NCBI RefSeq assembly: GCF_001625215.2
Contig: NC_030382.2
Span: 34,024,610 to 34,088,609, forward strand
Direction: 5' to 3'
Source of the DNA: Daucus carota subsp. sativus
Taxonomy: Eukaryota > Streptophyta > Magnoliopsida > Apiales > Apiaceae
Length of the DNA stretch: 64,000 nucleotides
The notes below the pieces were generated by a model. The model was not told the DNA's origin. It saw only the letters and a list, made by a program, of their open reading frames with translations, and searched no databases. The position numbers were made by a program, and so were the translations under genes. Of the stretch, positions 25,527-37,252 are shown one piece after another. Positions within the stretch are counted from its first letter, which is position 1. Each line of letters starts with the position of its first letter.

Positions 25527-26857
25527 TTGGTTTAAATATCAGAAATTGGGTTTTTAGACATATTTTATGTAACTTGTACGGTAAAAGTTAATTAAAAATT
25601 TATGTCATTTTTTTCTTTCTGGCAGTGTCAGTATTCCACATTATTTTTCTCAAAAGAGATGCCAGATTTTTCAAATATTATTTCCGAATTTTTTGCTTAT
25701 TTTCCAAATGGGATCTTTTTCTTTTTTAATCATTGATGATAGTTTTTTTTTTTAAATGAGAATGTATCTCAACCGATATGATTCGCCAATTCACCGTGAT
25801 AATTCTTTCATTCAAGAAAACTTATCATCTAACCATCGGACATGCAAGATGACCAGAGAAATTTAGATAATAAAATTTTAATGTCCGAAAAGAAAAACCC
25901 GTCTTCTTCCAAACATCCTGAAAATATAAACAAATGAAACAGGGAGAATATAAGTCCATATATATGACTGATTATATATATATATAATTAAAAAATAAAG
26001 GATAATATATCCAAGAAATAATAATTATTAAAATCATGTGTATATCATTTCAAGTAGTGAAAAGGAAATTAATTAAAGTCCCAACCAAAGATGGATCTTT
26101 GGTGAGACACGAAGGAAAAAAATAATATACCAAAAATATAAAATAACAATTATTAACAAGCTAACAAAATGACACATAATTGCAGCCAACAAAGTGGCAC
26201 ATAATTGCCCCTTACAAGCCAATAATATGCCATCAATCATGGCCACCCATAAATGGTACATTATTAGTCATCAATAGAGGCACAATTAACATACTAACCG
26301 ATTAAATGAGAATCAAGACATTTTTAAAAAAATTCAAATAATTTTCATTTGTACAAAAGAATCAACTTTAACATGATAAAGGAAATTCTAATTAAAGAAA
26401 TTCAAATTTTTATACAATGTATTTGGAATCTAAGTAAAACATCAATCACTAAATTTACTATAACAATTACTAAAAAGGTTAATATCAAAATTTAAACACA
26501 TGAGTCGATCACTATAAAAGAAAATAATATTGCATGATAAAATTTATATCTATTGTAATCGAAAAAATTCGAAATTTAATGCAGACAATTAAACCCGAAA
26601 ATTAAATACAATTTTATAAAACTGAAATCATAAATTATGCCAAAATTTTAGTCAAAGATATTACAACCACCACCGCAAACCACCACCGCAAACCACCATC
26701 ATCTCCCCGGAATCTAATATCTCATAAGAACAACATATAAACACTAAATCAAAAATCTATGTTTGGTCAAGACTCAAGATTGCAAAGAGCTTATTCTTAT
26801 TTAGCGGCACTCATCTTTTTTCAACTTTTCCTGCTTCAAATTTATTTTCCTCTCCCC

Positions 26858-26902
26858 TCTCTCTCCCTCTCCCCCTCTCCTCTCTCTCTCTCTCTCTCTC
26901 CC
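26858..26902. repeat. CT-rich microsatellite
   Basis: CTCTCTCCCTCTCCCC-type tract followed by about ten CT repeats. It resembles the pyrimidine-rich 5' UTR tracts found before plant genes. Confidence 0.8.
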
Positions 26903-27022
26903 CAGTACAATTACCTCAGCACAAATCAATATCCGATTTTCAACCTATTGTTCTAAAACCCCGCAAGTGAGAAATCCTCTCTCCCTCCCTCCTCTCTCAA
27001 TTTCTCTGATGAAAACTATGAT

Positions 27023-27143
27023 ATGTATAGTCATCAACGCATCACTAGAAATGGTGTCCGAGTCAACGGAGGTTATGAGTCTGAATGCTCACAGCTGTCA
27101 AAGCTCATATCTACAGAAATACAATTAAAAACAAGAAAAACAG
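27023..27143 (+). pseudogene. Possible captured first exon, unknown gene
   Basis: From an ATG at 27023 an open frame gives MYSHQRITRNGVRVNGGYES, then ECSQLSKLIS and a basic end TRKT, terminating at a good donor CAG|GTGCGA (27143/27144). Upstream is a CT-rich leader. No downstream exon of this frame was found before the right arm begins, and I do not recognise the peptide. It may be a gene fragment captured by the surrounding element, or chance. Confidence 0.3.
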
Positions 27144-27738
27144 GTGCGATCTTTCCAATATATAAAATTTCATGATTATGGTTGTGTGATTATTTATGAA
27201 TTCACGGTATATATTATTATAGTTTGGCTCATCACTCATTTTTCATGATTAAGTATATTGATGTAATGTGCTTGAATCTTTTAGTGTATGTGTTGTTTTG
27301 TATCCTCTTTTTGTCATTTTTTATTCTGTTTTGTCTGAATTGGAGGAGATTGGGTATATGTAACCATTTTTATATTATATGATTAGTTACCTTTTGATTC
27401 TCGATTCTTTTCGATTCTTAGTTTTCGCTAGTGTCCATGATGAATGTTTGTAGTTTTCCGATTCTTGCACGGTGACGACGGAGGTGGTGTAGTGGCGACC
27501 TAATTAGCGGGTGTTTTGATATTAGATTATTCTGATTGACTTAGTTTGTTGCATTATTTTAGTTTAGATTTGAAAATTTGGCTTTATTTGATTTTAATAG
27601 TAGTAAATGTTAATCTTAATTTCAGTTTTGTAAATGGCAAGTTGACTCTTTTAATTTATTTGGTTTTGAAATTTGAATTTTCTCTTCATGCTTTAATTTC
27701 AACTTTTATGTATTCATTAGAAGATTAATTAAAATATT

Positions 27739-27853
27739 CGGATTTTGAATCTGGTAAATGAATGCATTTAAATCTATTTGCACCATTTATGGGTGATTTG
27801 AATTTTGAATCTTGTAAATGAATGCATTTAAATTTATGTACCATATATGGGTG
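27739..27853. repeat. Two tandem copies of a ~60-bp unit
   Basis: The phrase TTTTGAATCTGGTAAATGAA, continuing into a GCATTTAAAT run and then ACCATTTATGGGTG, is repeated with changes directly after itself. It sits at the inner border of the right inverted arm. Confidence 0.7.
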
Positions 27854-28408
27854 GCCATGATTGATGGCGTAAATTCTTGGCCTAGTAGGGGCAATTTGGT
27901 GCCACTTTGTTGGCTTATTTATTATATTTAACTTGTTATCTAAAATTTAAATATCATTTTGAATATCAAAGTTATATTTTTATATTTATATTTTAGTTCT
28001 TATTAATTATTTAATTATATTCTTAGTAATTATTCAGCTTGTTATATATCTAGCCAAAGGGTCTCCCTTTGGTTAGATATATTTTGTTTTTATATTTATC
28101 TTCTATTTTTGACAGATTATTTTATATTTATTATTTCATCCAACTACTTTTTTTGACGAACTATACTATTTTAATAATTAATTTATAATTACTTTTCATG
28201 TTATTAATGGATTGTTTTTGTCTCAGGTAGCATGATCATACAAGATGGGACGTTTCTCTTTTCGGACATTAAGTATTATTGTCTAAACTTCCGGAGACAT
28301 TTTCATGTCTTTCGGTTAGATAATAAGCTTTTTGAATGAAAGAAACTCCTCGGAGTATTGTTGTATCTCGTTGCGGGCAAGTGCATTTCAGTCAAAAAAA
28401 AAAAAAAA

Positions 28409-29417
28409 TATCAAAATGCAAAAGATATATTTTACGAATAATAATATTAAGATTTGATGAACATATCTACATTATCAACGGATCACATAAACAATTAAGA
28501 GTGTGAATTAGAAAAAGTACACCTTAATTTTGTGGAGTATATTCACTCAAAATGAGTCGTTTTCAAAGATGCCCGTGCAGATGTCGGTGAGTAGATCGAG
28601 ATCCTAATATTTGATTCAGTTGAAAACGCAAATCGGATGGATCAAATAGTGTGAATAAGAGAGCAAAAGAGATGAAAACACGTTATACTAAATTTTTATC
28701 TAAACATAAACAGAAGCATACATAATTTGGGAGAGATGCACAAATAAAAGAGAGAGTCATACTTTTGGAGAGAGTCCTACCTCTAGAATACTGTATCGGA
28801 AAGGCTCTTATTCGAGCATTTAGGTAAACATTTATCTGTACGAGTTCTACCAGGAGTACTAAAAAGTAAAAACACATACCTGATAAATTGAGGGAAGAAT
28901 CACCAACAGTGCATAGTAATCCACGAATCGGAAGACCGTAGATCCATTCATATTGTAAATAACGCACTATTTTTGAGGAGTTTGGTTAAATGGAAAGTCA
29001 ATAAAGAAAATGACAAATAAAAGGAGGGCTTCAATTTGTGTGTTGTTATCATTGATGATAGTTTTGATAATGGTTGAATCCTCTTTTTTCTCTTTCCTTT
29101 CTCTTTTATTTCTCCTTTTACCTTAGTCACTCCCTGTTTTCTCCCCTCTTAACACCAGGGCTAGTCTATTCTTTTAAAGTAGGTGATTGGTGCAACTTTT
29201 GGCAACAGGAAGGCAGCTGAGTTAGGGGTTAGGGTGGACAAGTGTGGCAACAGGAGGCGGACACGTGTCATGTTTCAGGCTTACGGGCCTTATGTATATT
29301 CCGGAGGCATGGTAGGGTATGGGGGTGATGTAGGGGTTAGTGCTGTCGGGTCCTACGACCTTACGGATTATGTTGGATTTTGGATCTATCAATTAATATT
29401 CTTAATTCTTTTGGATA
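28409..29417. other. Intergenic DNA with unexplained open stretches
   Basis: Minus-strand 28860-28950 holds an exon-like frame ending at a donor-like TTTATCAG|GTATGTG. Plus-strand 29183-29380 holds an open frame of higher GC with a Gly/Tyr-rich product (QAYGPYVYSGGMVGYGGDVG). Neither has a recognised domain nor partner exons, so no gene is called. Confidence 0.35.
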
Positions 29418-29529
29418 TGCTTATTGATTCAGTGATGATAATATATTCGATTAAAAAAATTAGGAATGAACTTGTCGTACCATGATTTTATTAAATTCCT
29501 TTCAAGTCGGGAAATTAAAATGTTGCAAG
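29418..29529 (+). repeat. Copy of the 3' flank of the CNL gene
   Basis: This ~110-bp stretch matches 52512-52621 almost throughout. For example, ACCATGATTTTATTAAATTC and GGGAAATTAAAATGTTGCAA are shared with few changes. The other copy lies about 230 bp beyond the CNL stop codon. No NLR coding sequence remains here, so it may be a relic of an NLR paralogue's 3' end or a dispersed repeat. Confidence 0.7.
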
Positions 29530-30072
29530 CCTTAAGTTGTTATAAACGCCATTAAAGCTTAAAGCAGAGCCAACATACTAGCACAGAACATACGTATATA
29601 GATACTTGGAGTTGTAGAGAAAATGTATTGTTACAGATAGTAATGGTGAAGAAGTGAAATATCCACAAGCTACTTGCACACTATATATTGAGATCTGTTA
29701 CAAAACAGTTATTCAGTCTTGATAAAATGAAGTGGAGTGTTGGTGATAAGCAGTGTAATTGTCTCCCCTCAGATTAAAGGTGGATGAGAAACATCCAATC
29801 TGGATAATAGATGCCAATGAGCAGATCGTCCCAAGCCTTTTGTGAATATATCAGCTAACTGAGATGCACGGGGAAGGATAGCGTGGATGAATGAGGGTGG
29901 CCTGAACTTGTTGACGAACAAAATGGCAATCGAAGGCAAAGTACTTAGTTTGTGGATGAAACACTTGGTCTGCAACTATATCTAGTGCAGCCTGGTTATC
30001 ATTGTGAATCTCAACTGGCAAAGATTGAGGTAGTTGAAATTCACTTAGTAGCAGATTAAACCAAGAGACCTC

Positions 30073-30825
30073 TAAAACAACCCGGGTCAAATCCCGAGTC
30101 TTTTTCGAAAATCGGGCCAAGTCCCGAAATCCGAATCCGAAAATAAGCCGAAATAAACTGGCCCAATTACAACAACTTGGGTAATCCACAAGCCCACCAC
30201 AGGCCCCCAAAAGATCATGATTTGTTGGTGCAATTAGTAGTAATACTTATGCTTATAAACTGAACTAAAGTCTCCACACGACTCGATGTGGGACTGGAGT
30301 GTTACAAACTCCCCCACTTAAATTCCTGACGTCCTCGTCAGGCCGAAACAGATAGCCCATAGGCCCAGATCGAACCTCTCTAGCCATTGTGGGATAATAC
30401 CGGCTGGCTTCGTGTCCCCGCCTCCGGATCCTTGTCCATTGCGGGATAATACCACCAGCTTTCGTGTCCCCACCTCCAGCAACTTGACCTCCGGATCCCT
30501 GCCCATTGCGGGATAATACCACCAGCTTTCGTGTCCCCACCTCCGGCAACTTGACGAATCAAGCTTTCGAGAGCCTGCTCTGAATACCATATGAAACAGC
30601 CCGGGTCAAATCCTGAGTCTTTTTCGAAAATCGGGTCAAGTCCCGAAATCCGAATCCGAAAATAAGCCGAAATAAACTGGCCCAATTACAACAACTTGGG
30701 TAATCCACAAGCCCACCACAGGCCCCCAAAAGATCATGATTTGTTGGTGCAATTAGTAGTAATACTTATGCTTATAAACTGAACTAAAGTCTCCACACGA
30801 CTCGATGTGGGACTGGAGTGTTACA
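30073..30825 (-). mobile_element. TRIM retroelement with 5-bp target duplication
   Basis: Two 234-bp direct repeats (30073-30306 and 30592-30825) bound a ~285-bp interior with no protein. On the minus strand each LTR starts TGTAACACTCCAGTCCCACA. The 5' LTR is followed by a Met-tRNA-like primer site (TGGTATTCAGAGC). The 3' LTR is preceded by a polypurine tract (AAGTGGGGGAGTT). The target ACCTC is duplicated at 30068-30072 and 30826-30830. LTR size, primer site and lack of coding fit terminal-repeat retrotransposons in miniature. The interior is a chain of near-repeats around GGTGGTATTATCCCGCAATG, so it has internally expanded. Confidence 0.9.
30380..30560 (-). repeat. Internal repeats of the TRIM element
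   Basis: The words CCATTGTGGGATAATACC or CCATTGCGGGATAATACCAC, each followed by (A/G)GCTTTCGTGTCCCC(A/G)CCTCC, recur three times at spacings of roughly 55-75 bp. This is a small tandem array inside the TRIM interior. Confidence 0.75.
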
Positions 30826-31013
30826 ACCTCACATGCAGTATCCGCAAGAGCCCTCAGCTCAGCCGCAGCTGTTGAGTGAGAAACAACTTTCTGCTTAGTT
30901 GAATGTCAATTAACAAGAGAAGAGCCCAATGCTAAACCACATGCCAATGATGCTTCAGCATACCAGAAGAATTCAATGTAGAGGTCACAATATGCCTCAC
31001 ATTTGAGGGTAGT

Positions 31014-31731
31014 ATTTGCAGAAGAGTTAATTGCAATTGGCAACCCTTTGGTTTCAGCATAATACACATTGCACCTAATAGTTTTGGAAAATACACTTTT
31101 TAGCCCCAGACTTTTAACCCGTAGACACTTTGCACCCTTTCCGTTAATTTCTGCCGTTACCGTTAACTTTTGCAGGGACATTTTGGGAAATTTAATTATT
31201 TTTAATTAAAATCTGACCTTTATTTAAATTTTCAGGCCATTTAAACGATATTTTTCTGAAAAACTTAAAGAACGAAAGTTGTAGAGAATAAAAAGATCTT
31301 CTCAGAATTATAAGGTTCAAAATTTTCGCAATTCTTTTTATAATTATTCTAGAAAAATTCAAAAATTAGAAATTTTGTAAAAATGAACAATCGTTTTTAA
31401 ATAATTATTTAAATTTTGAAGCTTATTGTTCTAAAAAGATCTTTTTATTCTCTACAACTTTCGTTCTTTAAGTTTTTCCGAAAAATATCGTTTATATGAT
31501 CAGAAAATTTAAATAAAGGTCTAATTTTAATTAAATATAATTAAATTTCCCAAAATGCCCCTGCAAAAATTAACGATAACGGCAGAAATTAATAGAAAGA
31601 GTGCAAAGTGTCCACGAGTTAAAAGTCTGGGGCTGCAAAGTGTATTTTCCAAAATTATTAGGTGCAATGTGCATTATGCTGAAACCAAAGAGATGCCAAT
31701 TACAATTATATACTCATTTGCAGAATAAAAC
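31014..31731. mobile_element. Foldback element with ~290-bp inverted arms
   Basis: The left arm (about 31014-31303) and right arm (about 31434-31731) are inverted copies. They share GGTTTCAGCATAAT, CACATTGCACCTAAT, TTTGGAAAATACACTTT, GACTTTTAACYCGT, and AAGAACGAAAGTTGTAGAGA near the centre. The loop is ~130 bp. The outermost part of each arm (CAATTGGCAAYCYCTTTGG) also reads as Copia-like coding on the minus strand, so the arms may have grown out of a Copia relic. No target duplication was found. Confidence 0.7.
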
Positions 31732-31798
31732 AAGCCTTGATAAGATATGCCTTTTAAGTAACGTAAAACACGGTGTACTGCCATGCCATCATATGAGG

Positions 31799-32345
31799 TA
31801 GGGCTGCTCATGGGTTGTAGAACCCGGCAAAACCAAACCAATTTAACCCTTAATTTGGCCGATCAAACCGACCCATTCGAGACCATGGGTTAATTGTGTT
31901 GTTTTTTAGTTGGACCGTTTATTATGGGTTGGGTCAAAATCTAGATAAATATTACCTTAACCCAACCCAACCCTATTCTACTAAACAGGCCCAGTCCATT
32001 TTAGATTTATTACACTCTAAACTCTAATAGTCCAGCTCATTTCTGATCCTTACAAGTTCCAGCAGTCCCTTTTTCCTATTTCCGAACAATTATATGGCAG
32101 CACATGCTCATTTTACCACTGCAGACACATGATAATTTCTTTAAATCAGGCTACCTGGTGTGATGTATCTTCACTAGATTAACCCAATTAATCGAACCCA
32201 AACCGGCCCAACCCATCAAACTGTTAATAGGGTTAGGTTTCATAATTTTTTCGAGTTTAATGAGTTGATATTCTTGTAACTCGTATTAAATGAGTTGGGT
32301 CGTTAGAACGATCAAACCGATCCAGTCCAGCCATGCGCAGCCCTA
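31799..32345. mobile_element. hAT-like MITE with TAGGGCTGC ends
   Basis: It starts TAGGGCTGCTCATGG and ends CCATGCGCAGCCCTA, which are imperfect inverted repeats. It shares the first eight bases with the better-defined hAT-type element at 61955-62696. No clear 8-bp duplication was seen here, so the class is inferred. Confidence 0.6.
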
Positions 32346-32404
32346 ACCCCTAATATAAGGAACACGAGAAGCTTGAAAGAACTAGCTCAAATGATGAACA
32401 CCAT

Positions 32405-32992
32405 TAGGGTTAAAAATGGGGCGGGTTCGGGGCGTGGACTACATTTTCCAGCCCCGCCCCATATATATTTTTCCTGCCCCGTCCCCGCCCCATTCCCCAC
32501 GGGGATTTATTTTTAATCCCCATCCCCGCCCCACCGGGGATTTGATATAATTTCGCCCCGCCCCGCCCCACCCCGCCCCGCTGCTATAATATTACACTTT
32601 AAATAATTATTTTAAATTTAGTAATTTTTCCTTCAGAATTTAATAAAAATATACGAGACATGTATATTAAAAGCAAAAAACTAAATGTAATAGAAATCAA
32701 AGAGACATGTTATACATTGTAAAATTATAGTTTTGTGTATTATAAAATAATAATATTAAATATAATAAATATATTATATTAAATATAATTATTTATTTAT
32801 ATTAAATATATGCGGGGCGGGGCGGAAAATCCCCGCGGGGATTCAACAAATACCATACTTGCCCCATATTTTCGCGGGGCAGAAAATCATTCTCCGTCAC
32901 TACCCCATTCCCCGTATTAGCGGGACGGATCTACCCCATTCAGGACGGGTTCGGACGGGTTCCCCATTTTCCCCATCCCATTTTTAACCCTA
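32405..32992. mobile_element. 588-bp hAT MITE with 8-bp target duplication
   Basis: The ends are TAGGGTTAAAAATGGGGCGG and the complement ...CCCATTTTTAACCCTA. The exact 8-bp duplication AACACCAT lies at 32397-32404 and 32993-33000, diagnostic of hAT. Unusually, both subterminal regions are extremely GC-rich (runs of CCCCGCCCC and GGGGCGGGG) around an AT-rich core. Confidence 0.88.
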
Positions 32993-33000
32993 AACACCAT

Positions 33001-33461
33001 ATGTAATGCCAGACCTAGGTACTATTAAATAAAGCAGCTTGCCCACAAATTTTTGATAAGTAGTGGGTTCAGAAATATTATCAACTATTTATTTTTAATT
33101 TTTTGATTGTTTTATTTGATTTAAATAAAAACGAATAGCAGGTAGATTTTTAAAAATCTAAAATTATTATCTAAAATACTAGCACTCGGAATCTTTCATT
33201 TGGATGTATTAACATTCATAAGAAAAACATTGATAAAAAATGTGCGAAACTCAATATATAATAGTTTAAGAATTTCGACTAACGATAAAGTGATATTGTT
33301 GATAAAATTTTTTAAATAACTCATTTTAGTCAGTTTTGTATTTAGTGACTCACTTGATACATTTGGACGCAGTAAGCGACTTACAAGTGAAATGAAAATC
33401 AACAACTAATCGAAATACCAACCGATGAACAATAATTTGATTTAACCCATCAAAGATATGT
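33001..33461. other. AT-rich intergenic DNA
   Basis: Nothing identifiable between the hAT MITE and the MITE that was split by the Gypsy element. Confidence 0.5.
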
Positions 33462-33512
33462 GGGTGTTTGGGGATTGAGCTTATGGGCTTAAAAGCCCAA
33501 AAAGCCACCTTC

Positions 33513-36500
33513 TGTGGCGCCCTCCAAACCCGGGTCAGAAGTTTGGGGTCCACAACATAACATAAACCTGTAAATAATATAATATATGCAGTGACCCTTA
33601 GCTGTCCATGGATCGCAACAGGTTAAAGTATAAAACAAGCCACAGCATAACTTTAATTATTACAAACCCAATCCCAAAATATAAACTTAAATCTTACAAG
33701 CTTACACATCATTTGTCTCTCGTTATTCAAACTAGTACATATATATAAAAAGCCAGGTGCCGCTGATAGCTTTCTTCATCTCCTAGCCTGGAATCCTGGC
33801 CTTACCACTAGCCTGAGGGTCATCGTTACCAACTTTCTCTGCTTTCACTGGAAAGAACATAAAATACCGCAAGAGTGAGCTAACCAGCTCAGCAAGTATA
33901 ACAATATCAATTTACAATATTAATCATAAGCTGAAGGAAACCAGTGTCTCAAGGAATCAATCTCAATACCAAGATTTGTTTTTAGAACATTGATTAGAAT
34001 TGGATATTAAATTTATTTTTAAAAAATCAAAGGTTAGGCTGCTGATCAGTCAGACACTAACCCCGAGCAGGTCCCACCATGCTCGTTTACTGGATCCAAG
34101 GCACACATTGGCCTAAAGCGACCACTCATCTGGTCTGACCATTCATTTGGTCCAAGTTAGAAAACTATCCAATTCTATCACAATCAAGATGATCAACAAT
34201 ATTATTCAATAAAATAGAAACATCAACATCATAAATAAATTTTGAAGCAGAAGCAGACTACTATTCAAAGTGTCTCAGATAGATCTCAACGGAGGAATGA
34301 GAAATAACTTCATGGTTTAGACAAGAATTAAACATTGTCTCATAAGATGGCAAAGCATATCAAAGTGTAGCGTTTATATGAAGAAGGGTTCTAGGTTCAC
34401 AAAAAGAGAATCCAAGTATAAATGAATGCTGTTAAGATCAAGAAACTGGAGTTTATGGAAAGAATCAATCAACTGTAAGGTATATGCCATAACAGACGTT
34501 ATTTGGGGTTGGTCAACTGGTTACGGTCTGAAAGAAGAGTGATTGATAACTGGTTGAGGTATCGAGGGTATATTCTTGAAATGAAATTAGGTTCTTATGG
34601 TAATCATTTGGAAGTTTTAAAGATTGAAGGTTTACAATTGAAATAAGTTTCATAGCAGGTATCAAAGAATCGGTCAAAGGTTCAAGATTCAATAAGGTAA
34701 GTAATCCATAATATAGTTCAAGAAATCTGGTTGAAGGTTCAAGAATCAATAGGATAAATAATCCATAAAATAGTTCAAGAAATTTGGTTGAAGGTTCAAG
34801 AATCAATAGGATAAATAATCCATGCTATAATTCAATAGGTCACAGGACTTTATCAGAAAGTTCACTAAATAACCACAACAGATACAAAATATAATTGAAG
34901 GAAAGTCTGAGGGAAACTTGCCTTATATAGCTGATCTCAGGTTTCAATTACACCTGCTCGCTATACTACTCTATAGCCACTTGCTTTTCCTTTCTACGCC
35001 TCGTTTCGTCTGCTAATCACAACAATCATCTATCAATATATGATCTCATACTATTTTTATCATCACACCTTCACAACGAGTTCCTAACTACCCTTCGTTT
35101 CATTTAAATCCGACTTACGGATTAAAAGATATGTCAAACACAATCATATAAGGTTCACATAGGCATGTAACACACCCATCAGATATCATATAACATATAT
35201 CAAATAAGATATTCAATAAAATTTATTTTTCCAAAGAAGGTTTGAAGTCAAAAGGATTTTTTTCTGGCATTTGATATGAATTTTAGAACATTTTTCGGAA
35301 TTAAAACGGGTCAAAGAATCATTTTATAAATAAATAATCAATTCTGGATACTCGAAATCAAGTCCGAAATCATTTGAAAACAATTAACGAGCTTCACACA
35401 TATTTTAGAATAATATTTCAAAGCTCGAAACTATTTTTCGGAATTTTAAAATCATTTAAAATAATTAAATCTAATTAATAAATCAATTAAAATCAATTAA
35501 TAATTAATTAAAATAATTAATCAATTAATATTTAAATTAATTGACTAATTATAATTAATTACTAATTAAAATTAATTAATAAATTAAATCAGAATTGTTT
35601 TTGAATTAATAAATAATTAAAAACTATTTTTGAAATTAATTAAAATATATTTTTGAAAATAAAGGAAAAGGTTTTATTTGTAAAGTTTTAAAACTTTGTC
35701 GCAGGGGTGTAAAGTGTAAGATTCTGAAACCTGGGGTCAAAAAGTGTAAGAAATGAAAGTATGATCCTACAACTTCACCATCTCCAAAACGTCGGGGACC
35801 GAACTGTAATTTTACAGTCGGCGTCGCCGCCCGACGTCGGAGATGGAGAATCCGGCTACCTTTAGCCACAAAACTCCACAGATCACTTCTCCTGGTTGCT
35901 ATAACCTTGTTCCACCATTCAGATTCATCAAACATAGCCGGAATCGGCCGGAAAACCTCGAAGAAACTCGCCGTCGCCAGCGAGTTTCTCTCTCCCGATT
36001 TGCACGATTCCGGCGTCCTCCACAACATTTTATCCCACCATTCGACTCTTCTATCTATGCTCAACCTATTGCACACCTCAATTTGTACCCAGAATCAACA
36101 AATCAAAAGTTCCTAATTCCAATTAAGAACATGCATCGCGATTTAGAACCCTAGTTCTTCAATTCGATAATTAAACCTCAAATTAACTATGTTATTGAAC
36201 TCCAAATCACACATATGATATACCAAAATGATCACAATTCAATTCTCTACAACATACAATCATCAAAACACATAAACATCTTCAAAATCAAAAATCCCTA
36301 ATTTAATTTAAATGACTTCGAATTAAAAATCTTAAATCCCTCCTCACCTGTAAATCTCTTGATGTTTTTGATGCTAGAATCAGATTCTACTCCTCAAAAC
36401 CTTCGATTTGGATACTTGAACGCTGAAATCTGAGTCCGATAACGCTTCCAAATCTTCGTTTGAATCTCAAGAACACGAAGAACACTCTCTCACTAAACCC

Positions 36501-37214
36501 GTGTTTTACTGAGATTATGATTTCCCCGATGAATTAAAGTGCGGTTAAGGCTATTTATAGTTTTGAAAAATTAATACCCCTTTGGATCATATATGACACG
36601 AAAATACAATGTTTAATAGCTTTATATAATAAAACAAGTCCAATCGGTACCGGTTTTCGAGATAACTATCAAAACGGGCTTTTTAATCAGTCATTAGTAT
36701 GCGGGTCCCATTGTAATTATTACAAGATAAGGATGAGGTAAAATATCTAGTTTCACGTTTATCGAGACAAACAGATAATTATCGAATACCGAAAAACTCC
36801 GCCGGAATGGCTCCGGAACAAACCGTACTCCGGATCGAAAAAGTCAAAACATGAAAAGTGTCCGGAATATTCAAATTAAGCTAAAGGTGAGTTTTGTTGA
36901 AATTTTCGGGAAATAAAATCTCGGTACCGTTACAAGTTGACGGTTTTCGTAAAATCAAAATAATTAATAATTAAATGTAATATACGTAATTAAATGCATA
37001 AATCAAATATAAAATCATACAACAACACATAAATCGATATAAAAATATCTAAATAAACTATATTTCGTACTGAACATATAAAAATTGATATTCCTCAAAA
37101 TTTAATCAGAAATGTATAACTAAATAGATAGAACAGGAACCAATTAATTCCCAGAAATTCATATAATATTCATTAATCATTAAAATAATTACACGGATAA
37201 TCCCAGATGTTACA
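33513..37214 (-). repeat. 3' LTR of the Gypsy element
   Basis: 3,702 bp, near-identical to 43099-46800. It contains a long run of AATTAATTAAAT-like low-complexity DNA (about 35455-35640) and short open frames on both strands (35636-36154) that are shared with the other LTR only because the LTRs are copies. Confidence 0.95.
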
Positions 37215-37230
37215 TCCTTCCCCCCTTAAA
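37215..37230 (-). other. Polypurine tract
   Basis: The minus strand reads TTTAAGGGGGGAAGGA directly before the 3' LTR start (TGTAAC). It is the expected primer for plus-strand DNA synthesis. Confidence 0.85.
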
Positions 37231-37252
37231 AGGATTCTGTCCTCAGAATCGC

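Larger units (their letters stand above)
25744..28408. mobile_element. 2.7-kb element or composite with ~0.5-kb inverted arms
   Basis: The left arm (25744-26262) begins with poly(T); the right arm (about 27838-28408) ends with poly(A). They match in inverted orientation at several spaced blocks. One block is TTATC/ATCTAACC then GTCCGAAAAG (25830-25895 against 28250-28330). Another is GCCAACAAAGTGGCAC to CCATCAATCATGGCCACCCA (26190-26250 against 27845-27920). The ~1.6-kb centre carries a CT-rich leader-like tract and a possible exon. Either it is a long-TIR (Mutator-like) element with a captured gene 5' end, or two copies of a poly(A)-tailed element lie head to head. Confidence 0.5.
29769..31060 (-). 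pseudogene. Copia reverse-transcriptase-region relic (RNase H end)
   Basis: Read on the minus strand, the C-terminal RNase H part of a Ty1/Copia polyprotein can be followed in pieces. These are STKQKVVSHSTAAAELRALA (about 30840-30905), SWFNLLLSEFQLPQSLPVEI and HNDNQAALDIVADQVFHPQT (about 29950-30060), then SQLADIFTKGLGRSAHWHLL near 29840. A stop has replaced the expected Trp before HSTKQKVV, frames shift, and no LTRs are seen. The copy is split by a TRIM element at 30073-30825: the coding sense resumes exactly across its duplicated 5-bp target. Confidence 0.75.

Noticed and set aside
30265..30685. Overlapping Gly/Arg-rich frames in the TRIM interior
   Set aside because: They arise from the internal repeat array read in several frames; TRIM elements have no coding capacity.
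35636..36154. Open frames on both strands in the 3' LTR, repeated at 45222-45740
   Set aside because: Presence in both LTRs reflects LTR identity, not selection; no domain, and the two strands overlap each other.
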